A stretch of DNA of 64,000 nt from Clostridia bacterium (lineage in GTDB: Bacteria; Bacillota; Clostridia; Christensenellales; Borkfalkiaceae): assembly GCA_017468085.1 (NCBI GenBank), contig JAFUJR010000017.1, forward strand, positions 25,099-89,098, given 5' to 3'. The notes beneath the pieces are model-generated. The model did no database searches, had not been told where the DNA came from, and saw only the letters and a list, made by a program, of their open reading frames with translations. Positions 15,438 through 27,706 of this stretch are shown one piece after another (the stretch's first letter is position 1; each line of letters starts with the position of its first letter). Both the position numbers and the translations under genes were made by a program.

Positions 15438-17126
15438 ATGAAGAACAGCAACAAATACGTCAAACAATATTTCGAGCCGCAGGGCGTTACGATGGATTGG
15501 ACGAAGCGTTCGTCCATTGACAAGCCGCCCGTTTGGTGCAGCGTGGATTTGCGCGACGGCAACCAAGCGCTCGTGATTCCTATGAGCTTAGAAGAAAAGT
15601 TGGAATTTTTTAAACTTTTGTGTAAAGTCGGATTTAAGGAAATTGAAATCGGTTTTCCCGCGGCAAGCGAAACGGAGTACGAGTTCTGTCGTAAGTTGAT
15701 TGAGGAAAATCTCATTCCCGACGACGTAACCATACAGGTGCTTACGCAATCGCGCGAGCATATCATCGCCAAAACCTTCGAGGCAATAAAGGGCGCAAAG
15801 AGGGCGGTGGTGCACTTGTATAATTCCACGTCCGTGGCGCAAAGAGAGCAGGTGTTCAAGCGGGAAAAGCAGGAAATTATTGACATCGCCGTTTTCGGCG
15901 CAAAACTTTGCAAAACGTACCGCGAGAAGGCGGAGGGAAAAATCATCTTTGAATACTCCCCCGAAAGTTTTACGGGTACGGAACCCGAATTTGCGGCGGA
16001 AATCTGCAACGCCGTGCTCGATATTTGGCAACCGACGGCGGAGGATAAAACGATTATTAACCTGCCCGTTACGGTGGCGCACTCTATGCCGCACGTCTAT
16101 GCAAATCAGGTCGAGTATATGTGCAAAAACCTGAAAAACCGTGAAAACGTGATCGTTTCCCTCCACCCCCACAACGACAGAGGTTGCGCGGTGGCGGACA
16201 GCGAAATGGGCTTGCTTGCAGGCGGAGACCGTATCGAGGGCACTCTATTTGGCAACGGCGAACGCACGGGCAACGTGGACGTCATTACTTTGGCGTTGAA
16301 TATGTATTCGCAGGGCGTCGACCCCAAGCTCGATTTTTCTAATCTGCCCCAAATCACCGAGGTGTACGAGCGCGTAACGAGAATGAAGGTCAGCGACAGA
16401 CAGCCGTACAGCGGCGCGCTCGTCTTTGCAGCTTTCTCGGGCTCTCACCAAGACGCGATTGCTAAGGGCATGAAATACAGAATGGAACGCGATGCAACGA
16501 CGTGGACGGTCCCCTATCTGCCCATCGATCCCGCCGACGTCGGCAGGGCGTACGAAGCGGACGTTATCCGTATCAATTCGCAGTCGGGCAAGGGCGGCAT
16601 AGGCTACGTTTTGGAAACGCAGTTCAAGCTGATTTTGCCCCCCAAGATGCGGGAGGTGTTCGGCTATCACGTCAAAAATATTTCTGACCGCGCCCACAAG
16701 GAGCTTTTGCCCGTTGAGGTTTACGAAATTTTCATGCGGGACTTTACCAACCGCCACGACAGGCTTGCATTCGTCAATGCAAAGCAAGAGGAAAGCAACG
16801 GCGAAACCGTGCGCGTGAACGTAGAGCTCTGTTTCGATAACGAACGCTACGTCTTGGCAACGGAAGGGACGGGACGATTGGACTGTATCAGCAACGCCAT
16901 CAAAAGCGTTACGGGCAAGGAGTATATTTTGGAAAGCTACGTACAGCACGCCATCGAAGAAAAATCTTCGGCGAAGGCGGCGGCGTATATCGGTATCTTA
17001 GCGGACGGCGTTACCTATTGGGGCGCAGGTATCCACGCCGACATCGTCATCTCGTCTATCCGCGCCCTCGTAACGGCGGTGAATAGAATGTTGGAGCTGG
17101 AAGGCAGTCAAGATCTGTATAAATAA
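15438..17126 (+). CDS. leuA: 2-isopropylmalate synthase (LeuA type 2)
   Basis: The 562-aa enzyme condenses acetyl-CoA with 2-oxoisovalerate, the first committed leucine step. [19 protein letters not shown] holds the catalytic DRDGNQ-type motif in its type-2 form (LRDGNQ), and [14 protein letters not shown] supplies metal-binding His. The length and N-terminus match the longer yeast/actinobacterial type rather than the usual 510-aa Firmicutes LeuA. The C-terminal regulatory domain (about 430-562) ends with TAVNRMLEL and should mediate leucine feedback. First gene after the T-box. Confidence 0.95.
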   Translation: MKNSNKYVKQYFEPQGVTMDWTKRSSIDKPPVWCSVDLRDGNQALVIPMSLEEKLEFFKLLCKVGFKEIEIGFPAASETEYEFCRKLIEENLIPDDVTIQVLTQSREHIIAKTFEAIKGAKRAVVHLYNSTSVAQREQVFKREKQEIIDIAVFGAKLCKTYREKAEGKIIFEYSPESFTGTEPEFAAEICNAVLDIWQPTAEDKTIINLPVTVAHSMPHVYANQVEYMCKNLKNRENVIVSLHPHNDRGCAVADSEMGLLAGGDRIEGTLFGNGERTGNVDVITLALNMYSQGVDPKLDFSNLPQITEVYERVTRMKVSDRQPYSGALVFAAFSGSHQDAIAKGMKYRMERDATTWTVPYLPIDPADVGRAYEADVIRINSQSGKGGIGYVLETQFKLILPPKMREVFGYHVKNISDRAHKELLPVEVYEIFMRDFTNRHDRLAFVNAKQEESNGETVRVNVELCFDNERYVLATEGTGRLDCISNAIKSVTGKEYILESYVQHAIEEKSSAKAAAYIGILADGVTYWGAGIHADIVISSIRALVTAVNRMLELEGSQDLYK

Positions 17127-17160
17127 CCAAGACAAACACGGAGAAAAAGGAGAAAGAAAT

Positions 17161-18837
17161 ATGCAATTAAACGGCGCGCAAATTTTAATCCGCACCCTCA
17201 TCGAGCAGGGCGTAACCGACGTTTTCGGTTATCCCGGCGGTCAGGTCATCAATATTTACGACGCTTTGTACGAATATAAAGACGAAATCAACCACGTTCT
17301 CACCGCGCACGAGCAGGGCGCTTCCCACGCGGCGGACGGATATTCCCGCGCGACGGGCAAAGTCGGCGTTTGTATCGCGACGAGCGGTCCGGGCGCAACT
17401 AACCTCGTAACGGGCATTGCGACGGCTATGTTGGACAGTATCCCCATGGTCGCCATCACGGGCAACGTGCCTTGTTCGCTTATCGGCAAGGACAGCTTCC
17501 AAGAAATAGACATTACGGGCGTAACTCTGCCCATCACCAAGCATAACTTTTTTGTGTCGAACGTAGCGGACTTGGCGGACACCCTTCGTCAAGCCTTCCA
17601 AATTGCCAAATCGGGCAGACCCGGCCCCGTCCTCGTAGATATTCCCAAAGACGTGCAGGTGGCAAAGTATGATTACGAGCCGCAACCCGTCGTAGAAAAG
17701 ACCCCTTTGCCCAAGGTAAAGGAAAGCTTGATCGACGAGGCGGCGGCGCTTATTAACGAGGCGAAAAAGCCGTATATCTACGTCGGCGGCGGCGCGGCGG
17801 GTTTGGGCTTGGGCGCAGACGTTCTCGCCTTTGCCGAAAAAATCGGCGCGGTCATCGGCTGTTCCTTTATGGGGCTTTCGGCTGTACCGCAGGAGAGCGA
17901 ACGTTTCCTCGGTATGCAAGGTATGCACGGGCATTACGCGTCAAGTATGGCGCAAAACGAGGCGGACCTCATCTTTGCAGTCGGCGTGCGTTTTTCGGAC
18001 AGAGCGACGGGCAACGTTTCCAAATTCGCAAAGCAGAGCAAAATCATTCAGCTCGACCCCGACAGCGCGGAAATCAACAAAAACGTCCGCGTGAATTTGG
18101 GGATCGTCGGCGACGTAACGGACGCTTTCTCGCGCATCGCGGCAAAGTGCAAAGAGAGCGCAAAACCCGATTGGTTTGCGCAGGTCAAGGCGTTAAAAGC
18201 GGAGGAAAAACGGTTTGAGGACGAGATCGCGGCGGCAAATTCCGCGTCTCTTACCCCCAAGCAGGTGTTTGAAATCATCAACGCGACGAAGCCGAAAAAT
18301 ACGATCATCGCTACGGACGTAGGTCAACACCAAATGTGGACGGCGCAGTACGTGGAATTCGGCGGCGCGCGTCAATTCGTTTCCAGCGGCGGCTTGGGAA
18401 CGATGGGCTTTGGCTTGGGCGCGGCGATAGGCGCTTACGTAGCTACCAAACAGCCCGTGGCGCTCATTACGGGCGACGGTAGTTTTGGTATGAACCTCAA
18501 CGAGCTCGCTACCGCGGTTACCTATAAGATACCCGTCGTTATCGTACTTATGAACAACGGCGTGTTGGGTATGGTACGGCAGTGGCAAACCTTATTCTTC
18601 GGCAAGCGGTACTCAAATACCGTCCTCACCCGTCAAACGGACTTCGTACAGCTTGCAAAAGCGTTCGGCGCGGAGGGGGTACTTGCGGAAACGCCCGTAG
18701 AATTCAAGCGCGCGTTTGAGGCGGCTTTGTGCTCGGGTAAACCTACGGTCATCGACGTGCGTATAGACAAGGACGAAATGGTATTGCCGATGTTGCCCCC
18801 GGGCGGCGCGATCAGCGATATAATTACAAAGGTTTAA
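17161..18837 (+). CDS. ilvB: Acetolactate synthase, large subunit
   Basis: The 558-aa ThDP enzyme joins two pyruvates, or pyruvate and 2-oxobutanoate. The catalytic Glu lies in [20 protein letters not shown]. The ThDP/Mg motif is [36 protein letters not shown] and a C-terminal LPMLPPGG are typical of AHAS. SD AAAGGAG before the ATG. It lies 34 nt after leuA and ahead of ilvN. Confidence 0.97.
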   Translation: MQLNGAQILIRTLIEQGVTDVFGYPGGQVINIYDALYEYKDEINHVLTAHEQGASHAADGYSRATGKVGVCIATSGPGATNLVTGIATAMLDSIPMVAITGNVPCSLIGKDSFQEIDITGVTLPITKHNFFVSNVADLADTLRQAFQIAKSGRPGPVLVDIPKDVQVAKYDYEPQPVVEKTPLPKVKESLIDEAAALINEAKKPYIYVGGGAAGLGLGADVLAFAEKIGAVIGCSFMGLSAVPQESERFLGMQGMHGHYASSMAQNEADLIFAVGVRFSDRATGNVSKFAKQSKIIQLDPDSAEINKNVRVNLGIVGDVTDAFSRIAAKCKESAKPDWFAQVKALKAEEKRFEDEIAAANSASLTPKQVFEIINATKPKNTIIATDVGQHQMWTAQYVEFGGARQFVSSGGLGTMGFGLGAAIGAYVATKQPVALITGDGSFGMNLNELATAVTYKIPVVIVLMNNGVLGMVRQWQTLFFGKRYSNTVLTRQTDFVQLAKAFGAEGVLAETPVEFKRAFEAALCSGKPTVIDVRIDKDEMVLPMLPPGGAISDIITKV

Positions 18838-18846
18838 CGCGATAAA

Positions 18847-18910
18847 AACGGAGAACCCGCTACGCAATACAGCGGCGGGCGGGCGAAAAATCCGCTCCTA
18901 TCTCCGCATA
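18847..18910 (+). repeat. Shortened copy of the structured palindromic element (copy 1)
   Basis: It starts 10 nt after the ilvB stop. AAAACGGAG and CTCCGCAT-like ends enclose CGCTACGCAATACAGCGG, matching the left part of the copy at 49907. The centre has been replaced or lost. It sits between ilvB and ilvN. Confidence 0.5.
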
Positions 18911-18961
18911 AAAAGACGGCAAAAATTTACCCCCAATTCAGCACTCAAAAGGAGGCTCTCA

Positions 18962-20540
<1,579 letters not shown>

Positions 20541-20666
20541 TAAAACAAAGAATATACTGCACAATACGGCGTTGCGTTTGCGTTTTCCCTTGGTCATTTA
20601 CGCACAGTAAACTCCCGTCGGGAAAGCCGCGCGCGCCTTGTCTTGCTTGTATCTTGCTTTGTTTTC
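20541..20666 (+). repeat. Structured palindromic element, copy 2
   Basis: It starts directly after the ilvC stop. The outer stem AAAACAAAG/CTTTGTTTT, middle TTTTCCC/GGGAAAG and apical TTTAC-GCACA-GTAAA all pair, and differ from other copies by compensating changes. Confidence 0.85.
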
Positions 20667-20719
20667 ACCATTTTGGCAGGCGCCTTGAACTGCTTGCATC
20701 TCCACATCAAAAACCTATA

Positions 20720-20838
20720 ACACAAAACGACGAAGATACAGCGTTGCGTTTGCGTTTTCCCTTAGTCATTTACGCACAGTAAACTCCCGTCGGGAAAGCC
20801 GCGCGCGCCTTGTCTTGCTTGTATCTTGCTTTGTTTTT
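20720..20838 (+). repeat. Structured palindromic element, copy 3
   Basis: A near-identical second copy of 20541-20666 in the ilvC-ilvD gap. GAAGATAC/GTATCTTG pairs near the ends. A leftover right end (CGCCTTGAACTGCTTGCATC) lies between the two copies at 20681. Confidence 0.85.
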
Positions 20839-20932
20839 AAGACGGATAAGGGGCGCACTTCACCCCCCAAACATCTAAAATTTTAGCCATATTCAGCATT
20901 CAGCGTGAAAAACGGCTTTCAAAGGATTAACC

Positions 20933-22591
20933 ATGATTAAAGACACCATTGTAGACGGCTTTCAAAACGCGCCGCACAGATCCCTTTATCACGCGCTCGG
21001 TTTGACGGACGAGGAGCTTTCCCGTCCTCTCATCGGCGTAGTATGCTCGCACAACGAAATCGTTCCCGGCCACACCAACCTCGACAAAATCGCGCAGGCG
21101 GTAAAAATGGGGGTTGCGATGGCGGGCGGTACGCCCATTATGTTCCCTGCAATCACCGTTTGCGACGGTATCGCAATGGGACACAAAGGAATGAAATATT
21201 CCCTCGTAACCCGCGATTTGATTGCGGATTCCACCGAAGCGATGGTGCTTGCGCACGGCTTCGACGGGCTCGTTATGATTCCCAACTGCGATAAAAACGT
21301 ACCCGGGCTTTTGATGGCGGCGGCGAGATTGAATATCCCCACCGTTTTCGTCAGCGGCGGGCCCATGCTCGCGGGCAGGGTAGGGGGCAAAAAGCGCTCT
21401 CTTTCGAGTATGTTCGAGGCAGTCGGCGCGTACACCGCAGGCAAAATCAACGAAGAACAGCTTACCGAATTTGAAAGAAAGGTTTGCCCGACCTGCGGTT
21501 CGTGTTCGGGTATGTACACGGCAAATTCCATGAATTGCCTGACCGAGGTTTTGGGAATGGGCTTACGCGGCAACGGCACGATCCCCGCCGTCTATTCCGC
21601 GCGTATCGAGCTTGCTAAGCACGCAGGTATGCAGGTAATGGAACTCGTGAAGAAGAATATCCGTCCTCGCGATATTATGACGGCGGCGGCAATTAAAAAC
21701 GCGATCACTGCGGATATGGCGCTCGGCTGTTCCACCAACAGTATGCTCCATCTCCCTGCAATCGCCAACGAGTGCGAAGTGCCCTTTGATTTGGACGAAG
21801 TCAACGCCATCAGCGAAAAGACCCCCAATTTGTGCCACCTCGCCCCCGCGGGTCCTACTTATATGGAGGACTTGAACGAAGCGGGCGGCGTGTACGCAGT
21901 GTTAAAAGAGCTTGAAAATCTCAACCTTTTGGATACTTCCGTCATGACCTGTACGGGCAAGACGATGAAGCAAAATTTGGAAGGGGTTGTCAACCTTGAC
22001 GAAGAGGTTATCCGCAAGCCTGAAAACGCGTTTGGCAAAACGGGCGGTATCGCGGTGCTCAAGGGCAACCTCGCCCCCGACGGCTGTGTGGTAAAACGTG
22101 CGGCAGTCGCGCCCGAAATGCTCGTGCACGAGGGCCCTGCCAAGGTATTTGAAAGCGAGGAAGAGTGTATTGCGGCGATCTACGGCGGAAAAATCGTCAA
22201 GGGCGACGTCGTCGTGATCCGTTACGAAGGTCCTGCGGGCGGTCCCGGCATGCGCGAAATGCTTTCGCCTACCTCTGCAATCGCGGGTATGGGCTTGGAT
22301 AAGGACGTAGCCCTCATCACCGACGGCAGATTTTCGGGCGCAACGCGTGGCGCGTCTATCGGGCACGTTTCCCCCGAGGCGGTTTCTGGCGGACTCATTG
22401 CCTACGTGCAAAACGGGGATATTATCGCCATCGATATCCCGAACTATAAAATCGAACTCAAGGTATCGGACGAGGAGCTTGCCAAGCGCAAAGCCACCAC
22501 AACCTTAAAGAAGAAAGAGGTAAGCGGCTACTTGAAACGCTATGCGGCGCAAGTGAGCTCTGCCGACAAAGGCGCAATTATCAACAAATAA
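20933..22591 (+). CDS. ilvD: Dihydroxy-acid dehydratase
   Basis: The 552-aa iron-sulfur enzyme dehydrates dihydroxy acids to 2-oxo acids for Ile and Val. Cluster cysteines are in NCDKNVPG and [19 protein letters not shown]. The C-terminal [15 protein letters not shown] and TDGRFSG are family signatures. The start follows AAAGGATTAACC. It is separated from ilvC by 392 bp of repeats but lacks a promoter of its own that I can see. Confidence 0.97.
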   Translation: MIKDTIVDGFQNAPHRSLYHALGLTDEELSRPLIGVVCSHNEIVPGHTNLDKIAQAVKMGVAMAGGTPIMFPAITVCDGIAMGHKGMKYSLVTRDLIADSTEAMVLAHGFDGLVMIPNCDKNVPGLLMAAARLNIPTVFVSGGPMLAGRVGGKKRSLSSMFEAVGAYTAGKINEEQLTEFERKVCPTCGSCSGMYTANSMNCLTEVLGMGLRGNGTIPAVYSARIELAKHAGMQVMELVKKNIRPRDIMTAAAIKNAITADMALGCSTNSMLHLPAIANECEVPFDLDEVNAISEKTPNLCHLAPAGPTYMEDLNEAGGVYAVLKELENLNLLDTSVMTCTGKTMKQNLEGVVNLDEEVIRKPENAFGKTGGIAVLKGNLAPDGCVVKRAAVAPEMLVHEGPAKVFESEEECIAAIYGGKIVKGDVVVIRYEGPAGGPGMREMLSPTSAIAGMGLDKDVALITDGRFSGATRGASIGHVSPEAVSGGLIAYVQNGDIIAIDIPNYKIELKVSDEELAKRKATTTLKKKEVSGYLKRYAAQVSSADKGAIINK

Positions 22592-22707
22592 AAACGTATA
22601 TACTTCACATTTCAGCGTTGTTGTTCCGTGCGCCTCGTTCACATACGACAAGTATGCTCCCTGCGGCGTACCCGCAACGCCTTGAACTGTTCGCATCTTC
22701 GTTTTTA
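22590..22707 (+). repeat. Structured palindromic element, copy 4
   Basis: It overlaps the ilvD stop codon. Outer AAAAACG/CGTTTTT, middle GTGCGCC/GGCGTAC, apical CATAC-GACAA-GTATG. The apical pairs differ from copies 2-3 and 7-9 but still pair. Confidence 0.85.
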
Positions 22708-22752
22708 TTCTTTTCCAGCGAGCGTATTTTACGCTCCAATATTAAAAATAAG

Positions 22753-22772
22753 CGTACCGTGTACGCGTTGAA
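22753..22772 (+). repeat. Dispersed GTACGCGTTGAA motif, copy 4
   Basis: CGTACCGTGTACGCGTTGAA lies 18 nt before the leuC start codon, just upstream of its ribosome site. Confidence 0.7.
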
Positions 22773-22789
22773 TAAGAAGGTATAAAACT

Positions 22790-24052
22790 ATGTCAATGAC
22801 AATGACGCAAAAAATCCTTGCGGCGCACGCAGGGCTTGACAGCGTAGAGGCAGGTCAACTCATTCTCGTGAGCGTAGACAGAGTGCTCGGCAACGACATC
22901 ACCTCGCCCGTCGCCATCAAGGAATTTAACCGTATCGGCGCGACGGAAGTCTACGATAAGGACAAGGTAACGATGGTCATGGACCATTTCGCCCCCAACA
23001 AGGACATCAAAGCTGCCGAACAATGCAAAATGTGCCGCGATTTTTGCGACAAACACGAGGTTACCCACTTCTACGACGTGGGAAGAATGGGAATCGAACA
23101 CGCTCTGCTCCCCGAAAAAGGTTTGGTTTTGCCCGGCGACGTCGTTATCGGCGCGGATTCCCACACCTGCACCTACGGTGCGCTCGGCGCGTTTTCCACG
23201 GGCGTCGGCTCTACGGATATGGCGTGCGGTATGGCGACGGGCAAGGCATGGTTTAAAGTGCCTTCCGCCATCAAATTCGTCCTCAAGGGCAAGCTGAACA
23301 AATACGTTTCGGGTAAAGACGTTATTTTGCATATCATCGGTAAAATCGGCGTGGACGGCGCGCTGTATAAATCCATGGAATTCGTCGGCGAAGGCGTGCA
23401 AGCTCTCACCGTCTACGATAGGCTCACCATTTCTAATATGGCAATCGAGGCGGGCGCAAAAAACGGCATTTTCGAGGTGGACGAACAAACCCTCGCCTAC
23501 GTAAAAGAACGCTCTGACCGCGATTTTACCGTCTATAAAGCGGACGAGGACGCGGTGTACGACGAAACCTACGAAATCGACCTTTCGACCATTCGATCCA
23601 CCGTCGCGTTCCCGCATTTGCCCGAGAACACAAAGACCTTTGACGAGATCGGGGATATTCCCATCGACCAAGTCGTTATCGGCTCTTGCACCAACGGTCA
23701 GTATAAAGACATCGCGGAGGCGGCGGAAATCCTCAAAGGCAAAAAGATCGCCAAGCGCGTCCGCGCCATTATCATTCCCGCCACCCAAGATATTTATATG
23801 AAAGCGGTGGAAAACGGACTTGTGAAAATCTTCATCGACGCGGGCTGCGTGGTATCCACGCCCACCTGCGGGCCCTGCCTTGGCGGTTATATGGGCATTT
23901 TGGCGGCGGGCGAAAGGGCGGTTGCCACCACGAATCGTAACTTCGTCGGGCGTATGGGACACGTAGAGAGCGAGGTATATCTCGCCTCTCCTGCGGTGGC
24001 GGCAGCAAGCGCTGTTATGGGCAAGATTTCTGCTCCACAGGAGGTAATGTAA
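22790..24052 (+). CDS. leuC: 3-isopropylmalate dehydratase, large subunit
   Basis: The 420-aa aconitase-family subunit carries the [4Fe-4S] cysteines in GSCTNGQ and [32 protein letters not shown] is the substrate-site signature. It is the shorter archaeal-like (LeuC2/HacA-type) form. With LeuD it isomerises 2- to 3-isopropylmalate. The SD AGAAGG lies before the ATG. Its stop overlaps the leuD start (TAATG). Confidence 0.96.
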   Translation: MSMTMTQKILAAHAGLDSVEAGQLILVSVDRVLGNDITSPVAIKEFNRIGATEVYDKDKVTMVMDHFAPNKDIKAAEQCKMCRDFCDKHEVTHFYDVGRMGIEHALLPEKGLVLPGDVVIGADSHTCTYGALGAFSTGVGSTDMACGMATGKAWFKVPSAIKFVLKGKLNKYVSGKDVILHIIGKIGVDGALYKSMEFVGEGVQALTVYDRLTISNMAIEAGAKNGIFEVDEQTLAYVKERSDRDFTVYKADEDAVYDETYEIDLSTIRSTVAFPHLPENTKTFDEIGDIPIDQVVIGSCTNGQYKDIAEAAEILKGKKIAKRVRAIIIPATQDIYMKAVENGLVKIFIDAGCVVSTPTCGPCLGGYMGILAAGERAVATTNRNFVGRMGHVESEVYLASPAVAAASAVMGKISAPQEVM

Positions 24053-24546
24053 TGATTTTCAACGGAAAAGGTATCAAATACGGCGACAACGTCGATACGG
24101 ACGTCATTATCCCCGCCCGCTACTTAAACACCATCGACAAAGCCGAGCTTGCTTCCCATTGTATGGAGGACATCGACAAGGACTTTAAAAACAAGGTAGA
24201 AAAGGGGGATATTATCATCGCAGGCTACAACTTCGGTTGCGGCTCTTCGCGCGAACACGCCCCCATCGCTATTAAAGAGAGCGGGATTTCTCTCGTCATC
24301 GCAAAGAGCTTTGCGCGCATCTTCTACCGTAATTCCATCAACATCGGACTTGCAATCGTCGAGTGTCCCGAGGCGGTGGACGGCATAGCGGACGGCGACA
24401 AGGTGGAGGCGGATTTGGAAAACGGAATTCTCTACAACCGCACCACGGGCGCGAGCTTTAAAACCCAGCCCTTCCCCGCGTTTATCCAAAGCATTATCGA
24501 AAACGGCGGGTTGGTTGCGTCGATAAAATCGGGCGTAATTAAGTAA
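24052..24546 (+). CDS. leuD: 3-isopropylmalate dehydratase, small subunit
   Basis: The 164-aa swivel-domain subunit shows [15 protein letters not shown] and [14 protein letters not shown], the family signatures. It overlaps leuC by one base, so the two are translationally coupled. SD ACAGGAGG lies inside leuC. Confidence 0.96.
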   Translation: MIFNGKGIKYGDNVDTDVIIPARYLNTIDKAELASHCMEDIDKDFKNKVEKGDIIIAGYNFGCGSSREHAPIAIKESGISLVIAKSFARIFYRNSINIGLAIVECPEAVDGIADGDKVEADLENGILYNRTTGASFKTQPFPAFIQSIIENGGLVASIKSGVIK

Positions 24547-24573
24547 AAACAAAAGGGCAGGTACGAGTTGAAT

Positions 24574-25644
24574 ATGAAAACTTACAAAATCGCTTTATTA
24601 AAAGGGGACGGCATCGGCCCTGAAATCGTCGAAAGCGCCGTCCGAGTATTAGAGGTGGTCGGCAAAAAGCACGATATCCGTTTCGAGTTCACCCCCTATC
24701 TTATCGGCGGCGCGGCAATCGACGCCTGCGGCAATCCGTTACCCCCAGAAACGGTGGACGGGTGCTTAAACGCCGATTCCGTTCTTCTCGGCGCAGTCGG
24801 AGGGCCGAGGTGGGACAATCTCCCCGGCAATATCCGTCCCGAAAAGGCGCTTCTTGGCATTCGTGCGGCGATGGGCTTGTTCACCAATCTACGCCCTGCA
24901 AAATTATATCCCGCCCTTAAAGGGGAATGTCCCTTGCGCGAGGATATCGTCGCAAACGGCTTCGATATTATGATCGTGCGCGAGCTGACGGGCGGTATTT
25001 ATTTTGGCGAGCGCGGTTACCGTGAGGGCAAGTACGGCGAGGAGGCGTTCGACACCGAAAGCTACAGCCGTATGGAAATCGAGCGTATCGTCCGCGTAGC
25101 CTTTGAAACGGCGAAAAAACGCCGCAAAAAACTGACTTCTATCGACAAGGCGAACGTCTTGGAAACCTCCCGTTTATGGCGCAAAATCGTGCATGAAATC
25201 GCGGCGGAATATCCCGATGTCGAGGTTTACGATATGCTCGTGGACAATGCGGCAATGCAGCTCGTACGCAACCCGTCCCAGTTCGACGTTATCGTAACGA
25301 GCAATATGTTCGGCGACATTTTATCCGACGAGGCGTCGCAAATCACAGGTTCTATCGGTATGCTCCCGTCCGCGTCTTTAAACGAGGGTAAGCGCGGCCT
25401 TTACGAGCCTATCCACGGCTCTGCGCCCGATATTGCAGGGCAGAACAAAGCCAACCCGATTGCCACTATTCTGTCCGCGGCGATGATGCTCTTATACGCC
25501 TTTGACGAAAGCGTAGCGGCAGACGATATCGTAAACGCGGTAGACAAGGTGTTAAACGACGGCTATCGCACGGCGGATTTGGCGCACGGCGCGCCCGCTC
25601 TTTCCACCGCGGAAATGACGGAAAAAATTATCGAAAATCTCTAA
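24574..25644 (+). CDS. leuB: 3-isopropylmalate dehydrogenase
   Basis: The 356-aa NAD-dependent enzyme oxidises and decarboxylates 3-isopropylmalate. It has [30 protein letters not shown], the metal-binding [17 protein letters not shown] and [10 protein letters not shown]. The ATG at 24574 lies two codons inside a TTG-started frame. No normal Shine-Dalgarno is present: the 20 bp before it are a copy of the dispersed motif (AGGGCAGGTACGAGTTGAAT), whose GCAGGT may serve as a weak ribosome site. Confidence 0.96.
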   Translation: MKTYKIALLKGDGIGPEIVESAVRVLEVVGKKHDIRFEFTPYLIGGAAIDACGNPLPPETVDGCLNADSVLLGAVGGPRWDNLPGNIRPEKALLGIRAAMGLFTNLRPAKLYPALKGECPLREDIVANGFDIMIVRELTGGIYFGERGYREGKYGEEAFDTESYSRMEIERIVRVAFETAKKRRKKLTSIDKANVLETSRLWRKIVHEIAAEYPDVEVYDMLVDNAAMQLVRNPSQFDVIVTSNMFGDILSDEASQITGSIGMLPSASLNEGKRGLYEPIHGSAPDIAGQNKANPIATILSAAMMLLYAFDESVAADDIVNAVDKVLNDGYRTADLAHGAPALSTAEMTEKIIENL

Positions 25645-25660
25645 AAAACGAAAAAAGCGC

Positions 25661-25680
25661 GTACCGTGTACGCGTTGAAA
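25661..25680 (+). repeat. Dispersed GTACGCGTTGAA motif, copy 5
   Basis: GTACCGTGTACGCGTTGAAA lies between leuB and the ilvA ribosome site. Confidence 0.7.
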
Positions 25681-25699
25681 CCCGTAAAGGAGTCAAAAT

Positions 25700-26896
25700 A
25701 TGCTTACGATAGACAGCGTATATCGCGCGCGAAACGTTCTTAAAAGCGTGATTCGCGAAACGGACGTCATCTATGCCCCCAAGCTTTGCGAGGGTACGCA
25801 GTTATATTTAAAAACGGAAAACTTACAGCTCACGGGCTCGTTCAAGGTGCGCGGCGCGTATTATAAAATGTCCTGTCTTTCCGACGAGGAAAAAGCACGC
25901 GGCGTGGTGGCTTGTTCGGCAGGTAACCACGCGCAGGGCGTTGCGCTTGCGGCGCAAAAAAGCGGCATTAAGTCGGTAATTTGTCTGCCCGACGGCGCGC
26001 CCATTTCCAAGGTCGAGGCAACTAAAAGCTACGGCGCGGAGGTGTGCTTGGTCGAGGGCGTGTACGACGACGCCTACCAAAAAGCGCTTGCGCTCCGTGA
26101 AGAAAAGGGCTATACCTTTATCCACCCCTTTAACGACGAGGACGTGATTGCAGGGCAAGCGACGATTGCGTTAGAGCTTGCCGAACAGCTTCCCGATTTG
26201 GACGCAATCCTCGTGCCCATCGGCGGCGGCGGTTTGATTTCGGGCATCGCCTACGCAATCAAGACGATAAACCCCAAGGTGAAGGTGTACGGCGTGCAGG
26301 CAAAGGGCGCTCCGTCCATGAAAAATGCGGTGGAGCACGGCGAAATTGAAGAACTTCCGTCCGTTTCCACAATAGCAGACGGTATCGCCGTCAAAAAGCC
26401 GGGCGCGCTCACCTACGAGCTTTGCTCTAAATACGTGGACGAAATCGTAACGGTTACGGACGATGAAATTTCCGCGGCGATTTTGGCGCTTATGGAACGG
26501 CACAAGCTGGTTACGGAAGGCGCCGGCGCGGTGTCGGTTGCGGCGGCTATGTTCAACAAGGTCGATTTGAAGGGCAAAAAGGCGGTGTGCGTCCTTTCGG
26601 GCGGCAATATCGACGTAACGATACTTTCGCGCGTTATCAAACGCGGACTTTTGATGTCGGGCAGAAGCTGTCAACTCATGATAGAGCTTGTCGACAAGCC
26701 GGGACAGCTCAAAAACGTATCGCGCATCATTGCGGACCTCGGCGGCAACGTTACCTCGGTGCACCACGAAAGAGCGAACGAGGGCTCGGACGTCAACGGC
26801 TGTTATCTGCGTATCGTTTTAGAAACGAAAAATTACGAGCATATCGCGCAAATCAAGCAAGCTCTGCGCGATTTTGGCTTTAAATTATTGCAATAA
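25700..26896 (+). CDS. ilvA: Threonine ammonia-lyase with ACT domain
   Basis: The 398-aa PLP enzyme makes 2-oxobutanoate from threonine for isoleucine. The PLP lysine lies in LTGSFKVRGAYYKM, with PIGGGGLISGIAYA as the phosphate loop. One C-terminal ACT domain (about 325-398, MIELVDKPGQLKNVSRIIADLGGNV) marks the medium-length type. That type can be catabolic or biosynthetic; its place inside the leu/ilv cluster favours biosynthesis. SD AAAGGAG. Confidence 0.95.
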   Translation: MLTIDSVYRARNVLKSVIRETDVIYAPKLCEGTQLYLKTENLQLTGSFKVRGAYYKMSCLSDEEKARGVVACSAGNHAQGVALAAQKSGIKSVICLPDGAPISKVEATKSYGAEVCLVEGVYDDAYQKALALREEKGYTFIHPFNDEDVIAGQATIALELAEQLPDLDAILVPIGGGGLISGIAYAIKTINPKVKVYGVQAKGAPSMKNAVEHGEIEELPSVSTIADGIAVKKPGALTYELCSKYVDEIVTVTDDEISAAILALMERHKLVTEGAGAVSVAAAMFNKVDLKGKKAVCVLSGGNIDVTILSRVIKRGLLMSGRSCQLMIELVDKPGQLKNVSRIIADLGGNVTSVHHERANEGSDVNGCYLRIVLETKNYEHIAQIKQALRDFGFKLLQ

Positions 26897-26910
26897 AGGG
26901 AGATAAACAA

Positions 26911-27288
26911 ATGGAACTTAAAAAGGTAGCAACGGAAAGCGCACCCGCGGCAATCGGCCCGTATTCGCAGGCGATTATCTGCGGCGAAACGGTGTTTACG
27001 TCGGGGCAGATTCCCATCAATCCCGCCACGGGCAATATAGAGGCAACGACGATTGAAGGGCAAGCAGAACAGGTCATGAAAAACCTCGGCGAAGTGTTAA
27101 AAGCGGCAGGCAGTAGCTTTGAAAAAGCAGTAAAAACCACCTGCTTTTTGGCGGATATGGCGGATTTTGCGGCGTTCAACGGCGTATACGCAAAATATTT
27201 CACCACCAACCCCGCGCGTAGCTGCGTCGCGGTAAAAACGCTTCCCAAAAACGTCCTCGTCGAAGTGGAAGTCATCGCCACGTTATAA
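26911..27288 (+). CDS. ridA: RidA family enamine/imine deaminase
   Basis: The 125-aa protein has the RidA pattern: AAIGPYSQAIICGETVFTSGQIPINPATG, then the active-site Arg in NPARSCVAVKTLPKNVLVEVEVIA. RidA hydrolyses the reactive 2-aminoacrylate and 2-aminocrotonate released by IlvA and protects PLP enzymes such as IlvE. It follows ilvA by 14 nt with SD AAAGGGAG, which fits this role. Last gene of the cluster. Confidence 0.96.
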   Translation: MELKKVATESAPAAIGPYSQAIICGETVFTSGQIPINPATGNIEATTIEGQAEQVMKNLGEVLKAAGSSFEKAVKTTCFLADMADFAAFNGVYAKYFTTNPARSCVAVKTLPKNVLVEVEVIATL

Positions 27289-27302
27289 AATAACGGAACA
27301 AA

Positions 27303-27343
27303 AAAAACCGACTGCAAGGCAAGCTGCCCGCAGTCGTTTTTTC
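27303..27343 (+). terminator. Terminator of the leu/ilv operon
   Basis: A stem of ACTGC/GCAGT with extended CGACTGC pairing, followed by CGTTTTTTC. Confidence 0.85.
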
Positions 27344-27432
27344 TATATCATATAGCAAAACAAAAAGAATTTTATTCAAATCCGCGCGTCCACACAGTCG
27401 ATATGCCTATAAAAGAACGGGCGATGGGTAGT

Positions 27433-27457
27433 GAGGTTGTGTCAAACTTCAAGTTTG
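27433..27457 (-). repeat. CAAACTTGAAGTTTGACACA repeat, copy 1
   Basis: The minus strand reads CAAACTTGAAGTTTGACACA then ACCTC. It matches 52437-52462; the first 15 nt are a palindrome. Confidence 0.7.
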
Positions 27458-27462
27458 TAAAC

Positions 27463-27499
27463 AGATAGCCGCCCCGAAAACGTTTCGGGGCGGCTATCT
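27463..27499. repeat. Perfect 17-bp inverted repeat
   Basis: AGATAGCCGCCCCGAAA and TTTCGGGGCGGCTATCT enclose a 3-nt loop. There is no T-run on either side long enough for a classical terminator. Confidence 0.85.
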
Positions 27500-27706
27500 A
27501 TATGATAAGGGGGAAAATGATGAGCTGTTTTAGGTATCTCGGTTATCCACAACCGATTTACAAGTATATTCTATCACGCCCCCACAAAAAAGTAAAGGGA
27601 AAAATCAAACATTTTTTAAAAACTTAAAAACTATATCGTACACGCAAAAAATGTTCAAAATTAACATTTTCACACTTTTTTCAAAAAATTCACAAAATGC
27701 AATCAT

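Larger units (their letters stand above)
27344..27706. other. Gene-free stretch after ridA
   Basis: No gene is seen. It contains a copy of the CAAACTTGAAGTTTGACACA repeat (27433-27457, minus) and, 5 nt further, a 17-bp perfect hairpin (27463-27499). The rest is AT-rich. Confidence 0.5.

Noticed and set aside
22753-22772. Dispersed motif as part of a riboswitch or T-box for leuC
   Set aside because: The same sequence appears after unrelated genes and inside coding regions, so it is not a leuC-specific control.
22793-23962. 389-aa minus-strand ORF opposite leuC
   Set aside because: Long only because of the GC and codon bias of leuC; no start signal or domain.
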